In this document: in pieces, positions 33,506 through 45,386 of the stretch
Layout of the letters: the number at the start of each line of letters is the position of its first letter
How positions within the stretch are numbered: the first letter of the stretch is position 1
Source of the DNA: Aporrectodea caliginosa
Lineage: Eukaryota; Annelida; Clitellata; Crassiclitellata; Lumbricidae
Direction of reading: 5' to 3'
Length of the DNA: 64,000 nt
Assembly (NCBI GenBank): GCA_020284085.1
Contig: JACEVL010000099.1
Location: forward strand, 329,988-393,987
The notes under the pieces: generated by a model
What the model was told of the DNA's origin: nothing
Database searches by the model: none
What the model saw: only the letters and a program-made list of their open reading frames with translations
Position numbers and translations under genes: made by a program

Positions 33506-34478
33506 CCCTAGGGCTACCAAGCTTTTTTTGTAACACGGACTACCAAGGGGGGTGGTTACCACCCCCCCCTGGATTTCGTGTTTGGTTTCATATATCATAA
33601 CTTGTAATATAGCAATGGATTCAGCATTCATTTCTGCACAGAATGGTATATTTAGTTGTACATTATGTGAATGCACCTCGAAATTACATCACTTTTAACA
33701 ACGGAACCCATTAATTAGCAATATTGTATATTATTGCGTACATTTTGTACTTTTTGGATAAACAAATATAAGATTATGTGTGTTTTGAAACTAATCTATG
33801 TATAAAAGATACACAAAATCATCCCTACACATGTTTATATAGTATAAATGTACATCCATACATATATATATCCATACATATATATCGGTTTACGTTGTAA
33901 TGCTGTATTCGGCCATTTTCACACAGATTACGCGTATTATTATTTATTTTGATCACTTCCGGTATTCAAAAGACAAAGATGTAGGTATGCAAATGAAGCC
34001 CTTCATTCCCTCTAAAGAATGGTATCTTTGTTTCTCTTCCAGGAAGACAAATGAATACGCTACAGACAAAAAACTAAGGGGGAGTCCTTCCATTCAGCCA
34101 TTTTTCACGCATATTACGCGTATTATTATTTATTTTGAGCACTTCCGGTTGCCTCAGGTCAACTCAGTGACCATAGAAATGTAGCCCCACATTCCCTCTA
34201 TAGAATGGTATAATTTGTGTCTCTTAATATTAAATGACGGATAAGATATAGTCGAAAATCTAGAGGGGGGTATATCCCCCCCCCCCTGGTGCCTCTGGTA
34301 TATTGGGTATAACTTTTGAACGGTGTGAGATATCATCTCACATTTTACCTCAAAACGTGTGTAAATGAACCCCCTACAGCTACCTAAAAGGTCAAATTTT
34401 TATTCCATACGGAAAAAGTTTGAGATGAAAAAAACCTAGGGGGGGTGGCAACCACCACCCCCCTTGGTAGCCCGAGGG
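33506..34478. mobile_element. piggyBac-like non-autonomous element, TTAA-flanked
   Basis: A 973-base element with terminal inverted repeats CCCTAGGGCTACCAAG (left) and CTTGGTAGCCCGAGGG (right), flanked on both sides by TTAA (33502-33505 and 34479-34482), the piggyBac target signature. Inside are a direct repeat of about 130 bases (33909-34040 and 34092-34230, each with ATTACGCGTATTATTATTTA) and three C/G-run palindromes (about 33545, 34265 and 34440). No transposase ORF, so mobility would depend on an autonomous relative. Confidence 0.85.
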
Positions 34479-35006
34479 TTAAGTTCATCACAAAGATAAT
34501 GCAATAGTCTAATTGTGCAACACGTATGCCTTGCCTCATCTTGATCGTGAACCTCATCGGAGCACAATTTTATATCGTCACTCGCTGAGAAACTTCGCTG
34601 ACATCTGGAATTTAACGAAATATAAAGCAGACTTCGGATTAGGAGATGTTTTCCTGAATTCTGCTCTATATTTCGTGCTCTTTAGGTTCGTGCTCTTTAG
34701 GTTCGTATGTTGTCGCATAACACCGAAACTTGACCGCAATTTGAATATGTTTAATTCATTATGATGAATTGGTTCTCGTTTGGAGAGTGTCGTGTCCAAG
34801 ACTTAGACATTCCGTCTGCGACTAGAAACTCTTGGATTGAAGACGCAGCGGCGTTGTAGGTACGTGGATTTCTTTCTAACATCAATCACGGAGAGACCTA
34901 CTGTGGCGGTTCTGACCTATGCAAGTTTTGTACGGACTTAGTAGGATGTCGGACTCCTCGTTATGGTCTACCATCTGCCAGGTAGTAGCAGCTGTTGGTT
35001 GGGTCT

Positions 35007-35007
<1 letters not shown>

Positions 35008-35090
<83 letters not shown>
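35008..35090 (+). repeat. (GT)n microsatellite
   Basis: About 40 uninterrupted GT dinucleotides. The alternating Val/Cys translation is not a gene. Confidence 0.95.
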
Positions 35091-35093
<3 letters not shown>

Positions 35094-35566
35094 ATCCGAC
35101 AATTCTTCTGGTTATCTGAGCAATGTTTGCTAATTGATGAATGCTCTGTATGTCTTCTCAATGACATTCGCCATCGTTTAGGGCGGTGCAGAGAGCGCCT
35201 CTGATCATTTATCTTTGAGTTGCGATATACTCATTTCCTTAATAAACGAATACTGGTCATTTCTTATTTTCATTGCAAACCGGACGAGATAAAGAACCAA
35301 GCAGCGTTTCACCGGCAAACTCTGAAACGCCTTTGGTTGGTCTCTTTTGCGTGTGTGTCAAAGTTCATAGTTCACCAAAGTTGATAATCAGTTCACGGGT
35401 GTTAACGGGCCAATCATGAGAAAGAGCATTGATCCGCTGGCAGAGGTCGCCTGTTTCATGCTTCTATTTGCATATGCTGCAGCATTGATCACCAAAGCAT
35501 AAATTGGAGCCAATGAAAATTGTGCCAAAGCGCAGATATGTGCAAGATTGGGGTGGCGGAGTACAC

Positions 35567-35822
35567 CAGAAGAAGAAGAAGAAGAGGACGAGGAGGAGGA
35601 AGAAGAAGAAGAAAAAGAGGAAGAATAGGAGGAGGAGTAGGAATAGGAGTAGGTCGGTAGAAGGGGAGGAGGAGAAGGAGAAGAAGCCGAAGAGGGGAGG
35701 AGCAGGAGGAGGAGTAGGAGTAGGTCGGTAGAAGGGGAGGAGGAGTAGGAGGAGGAGAAGGAAAAGGAGAAGGAGGAGGAGAAGAAGCAGAAGGGGATAT
35801 GCTTAGGAGGAGAAGGAGAGCA
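35567..35822 (+). repeat. Polypurine (GGA/GAA)n tract
   Basis: About 250 bases of almost pure purine on the plus strand, containing an internal repeated block with GGAGTAGGTCGGTAGAAGGG (at about 35647 and 35717). Such homopurine mirror-rich DNA can adopt triplex structure. Ser- or Lys/Arg-rich ORFs here are artefacts. Confidence 0.9.
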
Positions 35823-36291
35823 CCACTGGTTAATATTGAATTGAGGCCTTAAGCTATAGAAAGCTTGGAGGCCACTTGTTACAAAATAACACCAGAAAGT
35901 CTTACATAAATTGAAGGCACACAATTATGCCTAATAATTAATTAAAAGTAGCAAGGCATTTAAGTGAAAAATTAAAAAGTGAATGTATATATAATGGATA
36001 TAACATTTGGTTGGTTGATGATTCGTTTTTCGGGTCTCGGAGTCGTTCTCTAACGGACCTCGAAGAAACACTGAACAGAGACGTTCAACCGTAGTTGAAT
36101 GATGTGACAAACGGAGAGCAACCGAGTGCGTTTAAATCTGTCTTTCCACTGGAAAAACTGAAAAGGCTAATCACTATGTAATTATCTAACTCAACCGATC
36201 TAACTAGGCCTACGCTGCCAATGGCAGACTGTTGACTTTTCATCTCACTGATGACAACATTACACTTGGCGACGGTTTCTTCTCTGTTTCA

Positions 36292-36405
36292 GGACCAACT
36301 GCACAGAACAGTCTTCCCGATCATTTGAAGAACGCGTCATCTCTGGAGACATTTGAATCCCAGCCCAAGACTTATCTTTTAAAAAAATCATATGACTGCC
36401 ATTAA
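36292..36405 (+). mobile_element. LINE 3' coding fragment
   Basis: An open frame reading NSLPDHLKNASSLETFESQ and ending at TAA matches the C-terminal pattern of CR1/L2-type RT ORFs ('LPxxIRxxxSLxxFKxxLKTxLF'). No upstream RT motifs are present, so it is a short 5'-truncated remnant. Confidence 0.6.
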
Positions 36406-37387
36406 CTTTTAGAACTCACGTACAGCGCCCTTTCCTTCGGCCTCAGCTGAGCTATAGATGCTATGCAAATCGTCATATTATTATTATTAAGTCTCTGGGC
36501 ACTAATTGCATACGCTACAGGCAGAAGAAAACCCAATTGGCTCAGATTACTTGTGTTTACCTCCTCTTTCTTCTGATCTTACTTCTGCAACATGATAATT
36601 ATTCATTTTGCAGTCTGTAGGCCTACCACAATGTACGCATGCTTATGATATTATTGATTAGCACACGTCGCAGGAAGGACTCGAAGGAGCTAAGCATACA
36701 GTCAATCGACTGTGGCAAATTCGAGACAAAATAGTGATGTATTTGCTTGTTTTTTTAAAAGATAAATATGCAATGTGCCCTTTCCAAGATACGCGTTGGT
36801 CCATGCACGTACAAGAAATGTAGAGGATGATGCTGGTATAGTCTACCTAACCTATATATACTCATGGAAACAATTTTGCGGCGTGAATAGCTATTGGTCC
36901 CAGTTTTCTTGCAATATTCATATCATAAATATTACAGTTTATTAATCACAGTAGTTTGACAAGAGAAGCATCTACCTTCAGATAGCAATTGATGATGTTA
37001 CCTAAACTAAGTCGATGAATTTTAAAACACAGTTGGCTATTGAGTGCAATGACAGACAAAAATTACGTCATTTCAATGAAGTCGGCTAAAATAGAACCCA
37101 TTAAGAAACTAATTAACTAATGGCTTTCTGGATAACTCATTTAAGACGAAGAAGCCATCTTCAATAAGCTGGAGCCATGCGCTTAGTAATAGAGTGGCGG
37201 TTCAGAATATCGGAGTTTACGATTTCGATTACGATATAGTCTACTTCTCTTTGTCTGTGATATCAGAACGACATCGCTGAATCAATTTTCTCTAAAACGA
37301 TGCGATGCGAACAGCATTTCCTAAGCTAAAAATACGGACCTGCAGATATTTAATTGCAAGGCATCATTAAATAACGGACCCCGAGCA

Positions 37388-38467
37388 TTAAGTACTTGAG
37401 CTTTGTTGCCAGCCATTGGCCACGAGATTTCTTCTATATCTGAGAATTTTCAAGAACGCCTGCTTAAAGTCCTTGCTCATGATTCCGTAGTAGATCCACT
37501 CCAGTGCCACGTTTGTCGATGCCAGTGCACTTCCGATGTCCACCAGATTCTGCGTATATTGCTGCTTGTTTTTCAAAGCCTGCAATCCTCTTCCTATGTG
37601 GAACGGGAGCCAAGAAAGAACAAAGGAACAGATGATGATTCCTGTCATTCTAGCGGCTTTGAACTCCTTACGCTTGAATTTCCTGCCCGTCTCCACTTGG
37701 TCGAGTGTTCCTGTTCCGTTACTTGTCGACTGTTTGTCTCGAACATGGCCAACGGATAAAGCACTCTCTTTGCGATGATGAATGACAATCAACAAAACAC
37801 GGCCATAAACCATCACAAAAGCCGAAGCGACCGCTAAATAAATGGAAAGATCCATGGCAAATTGCATCGTCACGGAATAAGGAACCATGCACGATGACCA
37901 ATCGACGTTTGTTAACCACAATGCGTGCGCAATTCCGACCAGTATGCCGAACATGTAGCAGCAGGCGATGATCAACTTGACTCTGGTTTCCGTCAGCTTC
38001 GTCTCGTAGTGCAGAGGGTAGACGATGGCTATGTAGCGATCGAAGGCTATACCGATCAAGAGCGAATGAGACGTGGCATAGGGTATCTTCTGAAATGGAT
38101 TGACGATGGCAACCATGGTGCGATAGTCACATGGGCGATCGCTGAATACGTACGCAACTAACTGTGAGGTTACGAAGTATATCGTCTGTGGACCAGATAT
38201 GAAGAGATCGCTAGCAGCAAGGGCAGCGATTAACATGTTCGATTTGGTCCACAGGCGAGGCGTCTGTTTGATGGCAATGAGCATCAGTATGTTCCCGAAT
38301 GTTCCGCAAATGCAGTCGACCATTCGAATGACACATTTGAGGATGACCGTCACTTTTGCAGACGACAAGAAAGCCATGTCAAGTTGTGGAGATTTTGGAA
38401 ACTCCAGAGTTGATGTGAAATTTTCCGGTTGAACCGAAGCTGAGATATTTTCCGTAAACTGCAACAT
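37388..38467 (-). CDS. Rhodopsin-family GPCR, intronless (copy 2), 359 aa
   Basis: Same length and architecture as the 19818-20897 receptor, with no indels and about 23 amino-acid differences (about 94% identity by hand count). Differences fall in TM4/ECL2 (ANAAWLTNI versus AHALWLTNV), ECL3 (NNTEQ versus KNKQQ) and the C-terminus. DRY (143-145), C113/C193, SWLP and the unusual EWIYY in TM7 are all kept. Two intact frames amid diverged flanks point to selection on both proteins. Same inferred plasma-membrane receptor role; ligand unknown. Confidence 0.9.
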   Translation of the reverse strand: MLQFTENISASVQPENFTSTLEFPKSPQLDMAFLSSAKVTVILKCVIRMVDCICGTFGNILMLIAIKQTPRLWTKSNMLIAALAASDLFISGPQTIYFVTSQLVAYVFSDRPCDYRTMVAIVNPFQKIPYATSHSLLIGIAFDRYIAIVYPLHYETKLTETRVKLIIACCYMFGILVGIAHALWLTNVDWSSCMVPYSVTMQFAMDLSIYLAVASAFVMVYGRVLLIVIHHRKESALSVGHVRDKQSTSNGTGTLDQVETGRKFKRKEFKAARMTGIIICSFVLSWLPFHIGRGLQALKNKQQYTQNLVDIGSALASTNVALEWIYYGIMSKDFKQAFLKILRYRRNLVANGWQQSSST

Positions 38468-38930
38468 CTTCTAAGAAACAATGAGCAATTCTGCATTTTA
38501 CTTTTGTTATTTGCTTTTGTTATTTTCCTAGTTTTATGTAGCAACAATGCATTTACATTCAAAACATCAGTCGATAATAATCAGTGCAGACAATTGTTCT
38601 TTCAGGACTGTTCAGAGTGCCATTGGAGTCTGGAACATGCATGCACTGCGTTTAAAGCACTGAGTCTTTACACATTAATTACTTAATTAATTAGGGTATT
38701 TATTTAGCGCATCTTCGAGATATGCACTCAGAGGCGCTCTTAACTCAGCCTAGCGAAAGTGAACAGTTTTCAATTATTGGCTAAACTGCAGCATCTTCTA
38801 AGAAAGAATGAGCAATTCTGCATTTTACTTTTGTTATTTGCTCGCAAAGTTATTTTCCTAGTTTTATGTACCAACATTGATTTTACATTCAAAACATCAA
38901 TTGATAATCAATGCAGACAATTATTCCGGT
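38462..38930. repeat. Local duplication of the GPCR 5' flank
   Basis: The sequence directly upstream of the GPCR start (38462-38600: CATCTTCTAAGAAACAATGAG, ATTTTACTTTTGTTATTTGC, CCTAGTTTTATGTA) occurs again at about 38790-38930 with about 90% similarity. Copy 1 of the receptor has a single version (20885-21010). Confidence 0.7.
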
Positions 38931-39235
38931 AATTTGAATTTAGAGTAAACCTACTTGCCTGCAACATGGATCATTATCGAAATACGCTGCGAAAAGCAGA
39001 AAAGGCCTATATTTCGTGAACAAAATACATCTAATGGAACTCATCCGTCGCTATCAGGACATGATGGGAACTGGGCGTGGCCATTGCCTTCTACGTACGT
39101 GGTTATTTAATTAAGAAAACGACGTTCGCCAACTGATTAAGACAATGCCCTGCGATCACAGACACTAATGTGACGAGAAAATATAAATTAAAAACATATA
39201 TATTTATTTAAACAGTCATATAATCAAACAACATA

Positions 39236-39560
39236 TGGCAATGGTAACTTCAAATTTATATAGCGCCACTTCAGTTGAGACTCATCACAGGCGCTCTCGG
39301 CCAAACACAATGAAACCACGGTCGAACAAAATGGTCTTGAAGCGTTTTCGGAAAAGAGCCAAAGGCAGGTTGAGAAGCTGATGTCGCAGATTGTTAGGCA
39401 GCTTGTTCCAGGAGGATGGGCCGACCATGGCAAAGCTTCTGTGCTGGGGCGTGGATGTCCGGGCCGGAGGAACACCCAAGCCTCCTTGCGTTGCACAGCG
39501 GAGATATCTGCGACCGGGAATGAAAGATACAGAAAATCAAAGATCCTTCGCTAAGATGGA
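39236..39560 (-). mobile_element. LINE 3' end fragment
   Basis: The minus strand reads HRSFAMVGPSSWNKLPNNLR then LALFRKRFKTILF, the 'GPxLWNxLP' C-terminal signature of RT ORFs. It is followed by the 3'UTR word for 'TTTATATAGCGCCACTTCA' near 39260. The equivalent place in duplicate copy 1 (21480-21580) keeps only the UTR part. Confidence 0.65.
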
Positions 39561-42500
39561 GCTCAATCAGCGAGGCAATAACGCCTAAGCATCAAGATCT
39601 TAAGCTAAATGCCCTTTTGCATGAGTAGCCAGTGCAGTTTTCTCCCACATAAATGCTGATATATGCCCAAACCCAGTTATGCCACCCATCAGGCCAGAGG
39701 CAGCATTTAAAACAGATTGATGCTGACTGATGCGAGAAGAAGTAAGGCCAGTATTTTCAGACACTGTTTTCAACTATAGATCAAAAGTCCTGATTAACAG
39801 GCATAGATTAAGTATTGCTAAACAGAAAAAGGCAGCTTTATTTTGCACATCTTCGAGATACTATTTTAGAGGGAATGATATGGTTTTAGATAATATATTA
39901 ACTCCGGTTCTTGTAATTTGCTAGCGATGCGACGTGTACACTACAAAGGGAATCCTGACGCAGAGTAAACAGCTATAATAACAAACTATCCTGTCATTAT
40001 GTCTTTTTCTCATTTTTGTATCGTTTAGTTATTGTTCTGCCTTTGTGGCGTAATAAAGTGTTTATTGTGTTGGTTTGATTTTTTCTGTTTATACAATAAC
40101 AATTTCTAATAGCAGGTCATAGTCTTTGGCTTCACTGCCAGGCTGAATGTGTTCAGTTCTGGTCACGTTATTGCGTTGCTAACAAAACAGATTTGCCACC
40201 TGCAGTTAGCAGTGCTTGATAATTGATGATAATTGGTGCCTGTTGTTAATTAAACAAATTTCTGATTATAAATTGTAATAACTGAAAATTACAAATTTCA
40301 AGTTTGAGTCTTGGCCACATCTGGGGTTTCGACGCCATATCCAGACATTAAGTTCACGAATATAATTCTTAGACGTTACTCACGCGTAAGTTTGTATAGA
40401 TCTAGGCCTAAGTGAATATCTATTAAGCACGAAGCCTTCACGATTCACCATGACTGAAAATGTATATGAAGATGGTCTCGTATTGTCTTGGATCATTCTC
40501 ACCCGTTCTCGGAGAGGTGAATATTCACGCCCTGTTCCTTTCACCAGGTAGAAACATCAGCTATATGAGATAATTAGAGGGACTGAATGGTGCGTTCTCA
40601 AGCAGTGTATATTGCAAATGATTAGCACTGTTTCAACTTGTTGCAATGCGACGACAAAGAGTGAAAAATCGCAGCGGGAAGATGTAATGGGATCCGTTTG
40701 ACGGAGACTATTGCAATTTACTTCATCTAATTTGCATCTTCTTGAATTTAAGAAATAGCTTCTATGTTCGCTGTATAACTGTCTGGTCATATCGCAATGT
40801 TTAAGCGAATAGTGTTTCTTCATACGACCAGAATTTTAGTTCTGGAAAACCAGATTTACGTATATATTAGGCATACGAGTTTTCCATGGCGACTGTTAAT
40901 TATTGTTCTAAGATATTAATAAATGAAATCAGGTGTGCAATTATACCAAAAGCATGTATATATATATTTAATATACATGTACCGGTATATATATATATAT
41001 AGGCTATATAATCCACTTTTGCTCTGATCTAAGTAGGAGGTTCAAATGGTACCTGCTTAAGATGAGCTCTGTGGAATAAATTTACGACTGCAGGGAAATT
41101 AGTCTTCCCACACAGAAACTGTAGGGTATGCTTTGCCTTTCGGTGAAGTATAATACATCAAAGTAGATGATCCTTAGGTTTCTTTCATGGTCTTTCGGTT
41201 TCAAATGCAGGTGAGTCTGCAATTGCACCTGAACTCAATTTTGGTTCCAAGTAATCAAGTGAATGCAAGTGTTTCCATGGCGACCGTGTGGTTTCAACTC
41301 TAGTAATTTAGCAATGAATTTATCGCGAGATATCTTTCACCGCCTCTGCCCGTAACAGGTATCTAAGTTAATTCAACATTAACCAGTTGTGTTAATTATT
41401 ATTAGAGGCCTATAGACCTGCTACGGGCGCGATCGGATTTCCTTCAGATACTCTATCTCTCTACCGAAGAGGTGAATGGTTCACAGAACAAAGAAAGCTG
41501 TTCAATTTGTAAAACACAAGCCATCTTTACTGATGGATAACCTGAAATATTACGGAAGTCATTGCGGAGAGGTATCAAGTCAATTTACCAGTAGGCTATC
41601 TTATGAAGTTCACGCCTGTGATTAATCTAAGGCTACGCATCAATTACAGTAATTTAATTTATTTATTTCTTTTCGCTCGAAGCGACCATCAGTCGTCGTA
41701 AGTAGGTCTACTAGTTTAAAATGAAGCCCTTTCGAAAGTCATTAGTTCTGAGAAAAAATAAATCAGGATGCGGTTGGTAAAGAAGTACTTTAAGTAATTT
41801 CTGCATCAACTGTTGGAAATAAACGATCGCCCGAAGAAAGACTCGAAGGGAAAAGGTGAAGTTTGACAAAGAAGATAATTTATCTAAACACGCGTGTAGC
41901 TTTAAAGTGACGGAAATTGTTTTGTCTACATTAAATTTTAAGCAATTAAAACTGCAGTGCAATTTCTGAGCAATAATTTTAGCACGTTGGCTCTAATACA
42001 GCTGTGCTCTATAATAATAGCCGTCTCCGATTCCTTTGGTGCAGTATATCTCTGAGATAACAGTGGCTTCTGTTGAAAGATGTTCTCATAATATGTGGAG
42101 CAATTCGAGATATCAATAAGTTGGTCTCACCATCAACTGTTGGAAATAAACGATCTCTGCATAGTCATGTTGGCAACTCTTTTGCTGAGTCGTTCTTTCA
42201 CTCTTCCCTGGACGTGTGGCACTCTATCTATGGCTCATAATGCTTCTTGCTGACCGGCTTCATTGTGCAGCTAGAACTAGGCCTGATTATCTAAGATTAT
42301 CCAATGATATTTAAAATTGCCGTTCTTCTCAATCGTTTTGTAAAATATAAGAAGTTCCTTGAAAAGTCTACGACGAATTGGAATTTTGAACATGCTTATG
42401 AGTGTTCTTAACCGACTAGGAAATCCAAATTCTGTTGAAGTTGAAGACATCAAACTGCTAAGAAAATACGTTTAACTGGTACTTACTCTTTCAGTAGGTC

Positions 42501-42994
42501 AATATTATCACGAAGTTCAATATAAAGGAAGCCGACCGCCAGTTATACGAGTATACTAACTCGCGACTAACCAGCACCTCGCATCGATTCTGGATTTATA
42601 GAGAAGCTTCAACGACCTTCGTATGACTCGCTGTGTCATAGACATCAGTCAAGGACCGCCATCAAAAACGTTTATCTAATGCGGCTGGTTGTGATTGGTC
42701 GATCCACTGCTGCCAATCATGATTCACACCTGTGTGATCATCCTTAATGGACAAGTACACGTCTCGATAGACAGATATACGCATCAGTGATAAGATGGAC
42801 ATCAGAATTACTTGCGTGACAGAGAATCAGCGCATACACTGGTGGATCAAGGGACACGCCTTCCAAGGCCAGAACTTCGATTTGAGTCTGGAGAGGGCAT
42901 GGAGGATGGAGTGACCCCCTCTAAGTTCTTTGCACTCGTTTCTAGACTCAGTTGGAGGAATGCATGGTTGGTGCCGATTCTATATACACCCTGT

Positions 42995-43540
42995 GATAAA
43001 AAATAACATCTCTCTCCTACAGTATATATATATATTGCTGCTAACTGCATGCAATGAGTCCCTGCTTGTAGCATTAACTTACCTCTTGATAAGAACAAAT
43101 ATTAAATGAAGTCACAATGCGTCCAAAATTATCTTTATTACGATTGATTATCTTTTCCATTACAGATTATGCAGCTCTACGGATGATTTTAAATCCACAG
43201 CTAATTGGTTAATCAGCAATCAGAGGTCATGCGGAGCACAAAGTACAAAACAATAAAAAATTACAGAGGACTTTTATTTTACCACCCTACAGATTTCATA
43301 GCTTCAGCCTTTAAGCCTAAGCTCGTCTTTACGTTGGTGTGGATCTCCCAAAGTCAAAAATAGTTTTTAAATTTCATAGAATGACATATATTAATTTCCC
43401 TCGAAGCCCCGCCCGACGCATCATTCAGATAAACAGAATTCTACGAAAGCTAAACGGATCGCACATTTCTCAACATCATATTCGTTAAATAATAGGGCCT
43501 ACTGTAAAACGAATTATCTGCTTGTAAAATCGAGTAAAAA
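42995..43540. other. Non-coding stretch, nothing recognised
   Basis: Lies between the end of the segmental duplication and the small ORF at 43547. No ORF with domain or splice support was found. Confidence 0.45.
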
Positions 43541-43546
43541 ATAAGC

Positions 43547-43684
43547 ATGAGTTGGATTATTTCGTTATTCTTAACAGCAGTTGCTTTGATTATATTAGAT
43601 ATTAGTTCAACGAGTCCGTTAAAAAGACTTTGCAGGATATTTAACTGTAAAAAGCCGGACGGTGTTTTCTCTACACATGGCTAA
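43547..43684 (+). CDS. Candidate 45-aa secreted peptide precursor (speculative)
   Basis: An ATG-to-stop ORF too short for usual cut-offs. It has a strongly hydrophobic N-terminus (residues 3-19, SLFLTAVALIIL core) that could be a signal peptide. The segment LKR-LCRIFNC-KK follows, where two cysteines (29 and 34) sit between dibasic sites K26R27 and K35K36, a layout seen in neuropeptide precursors. There is no Gly for amidation. The ORF is single, without a known match, and could arise by chance in AT-rich DNA. Confidence 0.22.
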   Translation: MSWIISLFLTAVALIILDISSTSPLKRLCRIFNCKKPDGVFSTHG

Positions 43685-43689
43685 GCATT

Positions 43690-45380
43690 TCAATTCCAAA
43701 GATGAGAGTGCAATTTGTTATTGGTGAATACTTATTTAATAAGCTCGATGGCGTATGGCAACTGTGCTTGGAACACGTGTTCAGAGGTTGCTACAGTATC
43801 AATACACATATTTTTCGATGGAGACTGGGTATTCAAATCCCCACATTTTGGAATGAGGTACCGCACCCTCACTTCTTCATACGTGACTAATTATTTCTTC
43901 CGAAACTGTTCTTCCAATTATTTATTAGTCACACAGTAATTATTACGTGCAAATGGAAAGGAGGAAAGAAATAAGAACCCGACTTTCTGCAAATGAGTAC
44001 TTCCCGGGCATCGTCACACGGGATAAGGGGAAAAGACTTTTCTTTGTGGATGGGGTTCGAGCCCTGCAAAGCGCAATTTGTTCCTAATGTTACCTAATAT
44101 CGTTTATTTAACGACGCCGTCATATCGACGATGATTGGAGTCCAACTGCCTCTCATTGTTCTCTAGATATCGGACGACGTCTGCATGGGTGGTGAGTTCT
44201 CCCCAATCTTACCCTACAACGTTTGGTAGGTCTGTAGGGTGCCCATATCCGTTCGCATGCACAGCAGTCCCGTGGTGTAGAGTGGCTCCAACATTGATTT
44301 GGCCAACTACAATAAGAACAAACAAGCCTTTTAAATCATTTCATAGTTCAGTTTTCACCAACATGACCTGGCATAGCTCTAACTTGTTTCCTACGGACCT
44401 GGCTAGATACAGCGACGCAATCTCAAAATCACTAAACAGCTACTTAGAGGCTAAGTGAGTGGATGACCAGTGGGCACCAGTTTATTCACGAGCGCCGCGT
44501 CATGTCCGAAGGGTTGTCTTGAGATTACAAGCCAAGGTCTCATGTTATCAATCAAGGTTAGATAGGTTGGTGTCTTAAACGCAGCTTTTGTGTGACGTGA
44601 AGAAATTTAGAAAAAAAAATTAATTTACAATACACAACTGGCCTAATAATGTCTACACATAATATTATATTGGAGATTTCTTAGGGTGTTCACTGTGTGA
44701 GGCGCTACATAAATCTATAGGCACAATACAACTTCGAGAACTCCATACCTGCCTACTTTCATACTCTGTTTCTAGCTGTCTACCTTCATACTCCGACATC
44801 TACCTAATTACTTAGCTACCTCCGTGCTTAGCTTTACTATTACCTACCGCATTGAAGCTACGTACAAAGGAGGAAGTCCAAAGCTTTCAGACCAATACAT
44901 AAGAAACTGTTCAGTATTTGCGAGCAAATTCGATAAATTTATGTTAATGACGAAGTTAAATGATTACATACATTTGTAACAAACTATGTAAGCCTTTCTC
45001 CGTTTAAAAATGGCTGAGTTGTTTCATGAGAGTGGTCCAAAAGTTTAAAATCAATAACGTTATGCAACACATTTCCATTAATTGTATTTGGTTAAATCCT
45101 TTTACACTGAGTTTATTGTATATGTGTATATAATATATTTATTTATATTCATATGTGTTATATTATGTATGAATACAATACATGCAGGTATGTATGTATG
45201 TTTGTGTACATGTATTTATGTGGTGCATGTATGAATATGTTGTATGCATGACAGTCATGACTGCATGTATGTATTAATGTACATATGCATGAATGTACGT
45301 GTAAGAAACTATGGTTATGGTTATCAATCAATCAAATCAAATCGTTCTTTATTGTTTCATAATTTTAGTTACAGTCCATG
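43690..45380. other. Non-coding stretch with simple-sequence zones
   Basis: No supported gene. 44035-44060 has an isolated B-box-like GGGGTTCGAGCCC word, perhaps SINE debris. A GAGGCGCTACATAAATCTATAGG SINE-tail word is near 44698. 45100-45320 is rich in TATG/TGTATG words. Confidence 0.4.
45348..45353 (-). terminator. AATAAA polyadenylation signal
   Basis: A consensus AATAAA on the minus strand 34 bases past the stop codon of the Ig receptor's last exon; well placed for its mRNA 3' end. The surrounding sequence also resembles a LINE tail, so it may be repeat-derived. Confidence 0.5.
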
Positions 45381-45386
45381 AGTAGC

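Larger units (their letters stand above)
36470..42990. repeat. Segmental duplication, copy 2
   Basis: Direct-orientation partner of 16020-24175 (anchors given there). Homology outside the GPCR is interrupted by many substitutions and indels. Small ORFs of one copy are not kept in the other, leaving the GPCR as the only conserved reading frame. Copy-2-specific sequence includes 38690-38960 and 39310-39900. Confidence 0.85.

Noticed and set aside
44135..44458. 107-aa ORF
   Set aside because: Starts at TTG; no motif, no signal peptide and no splice evidence.
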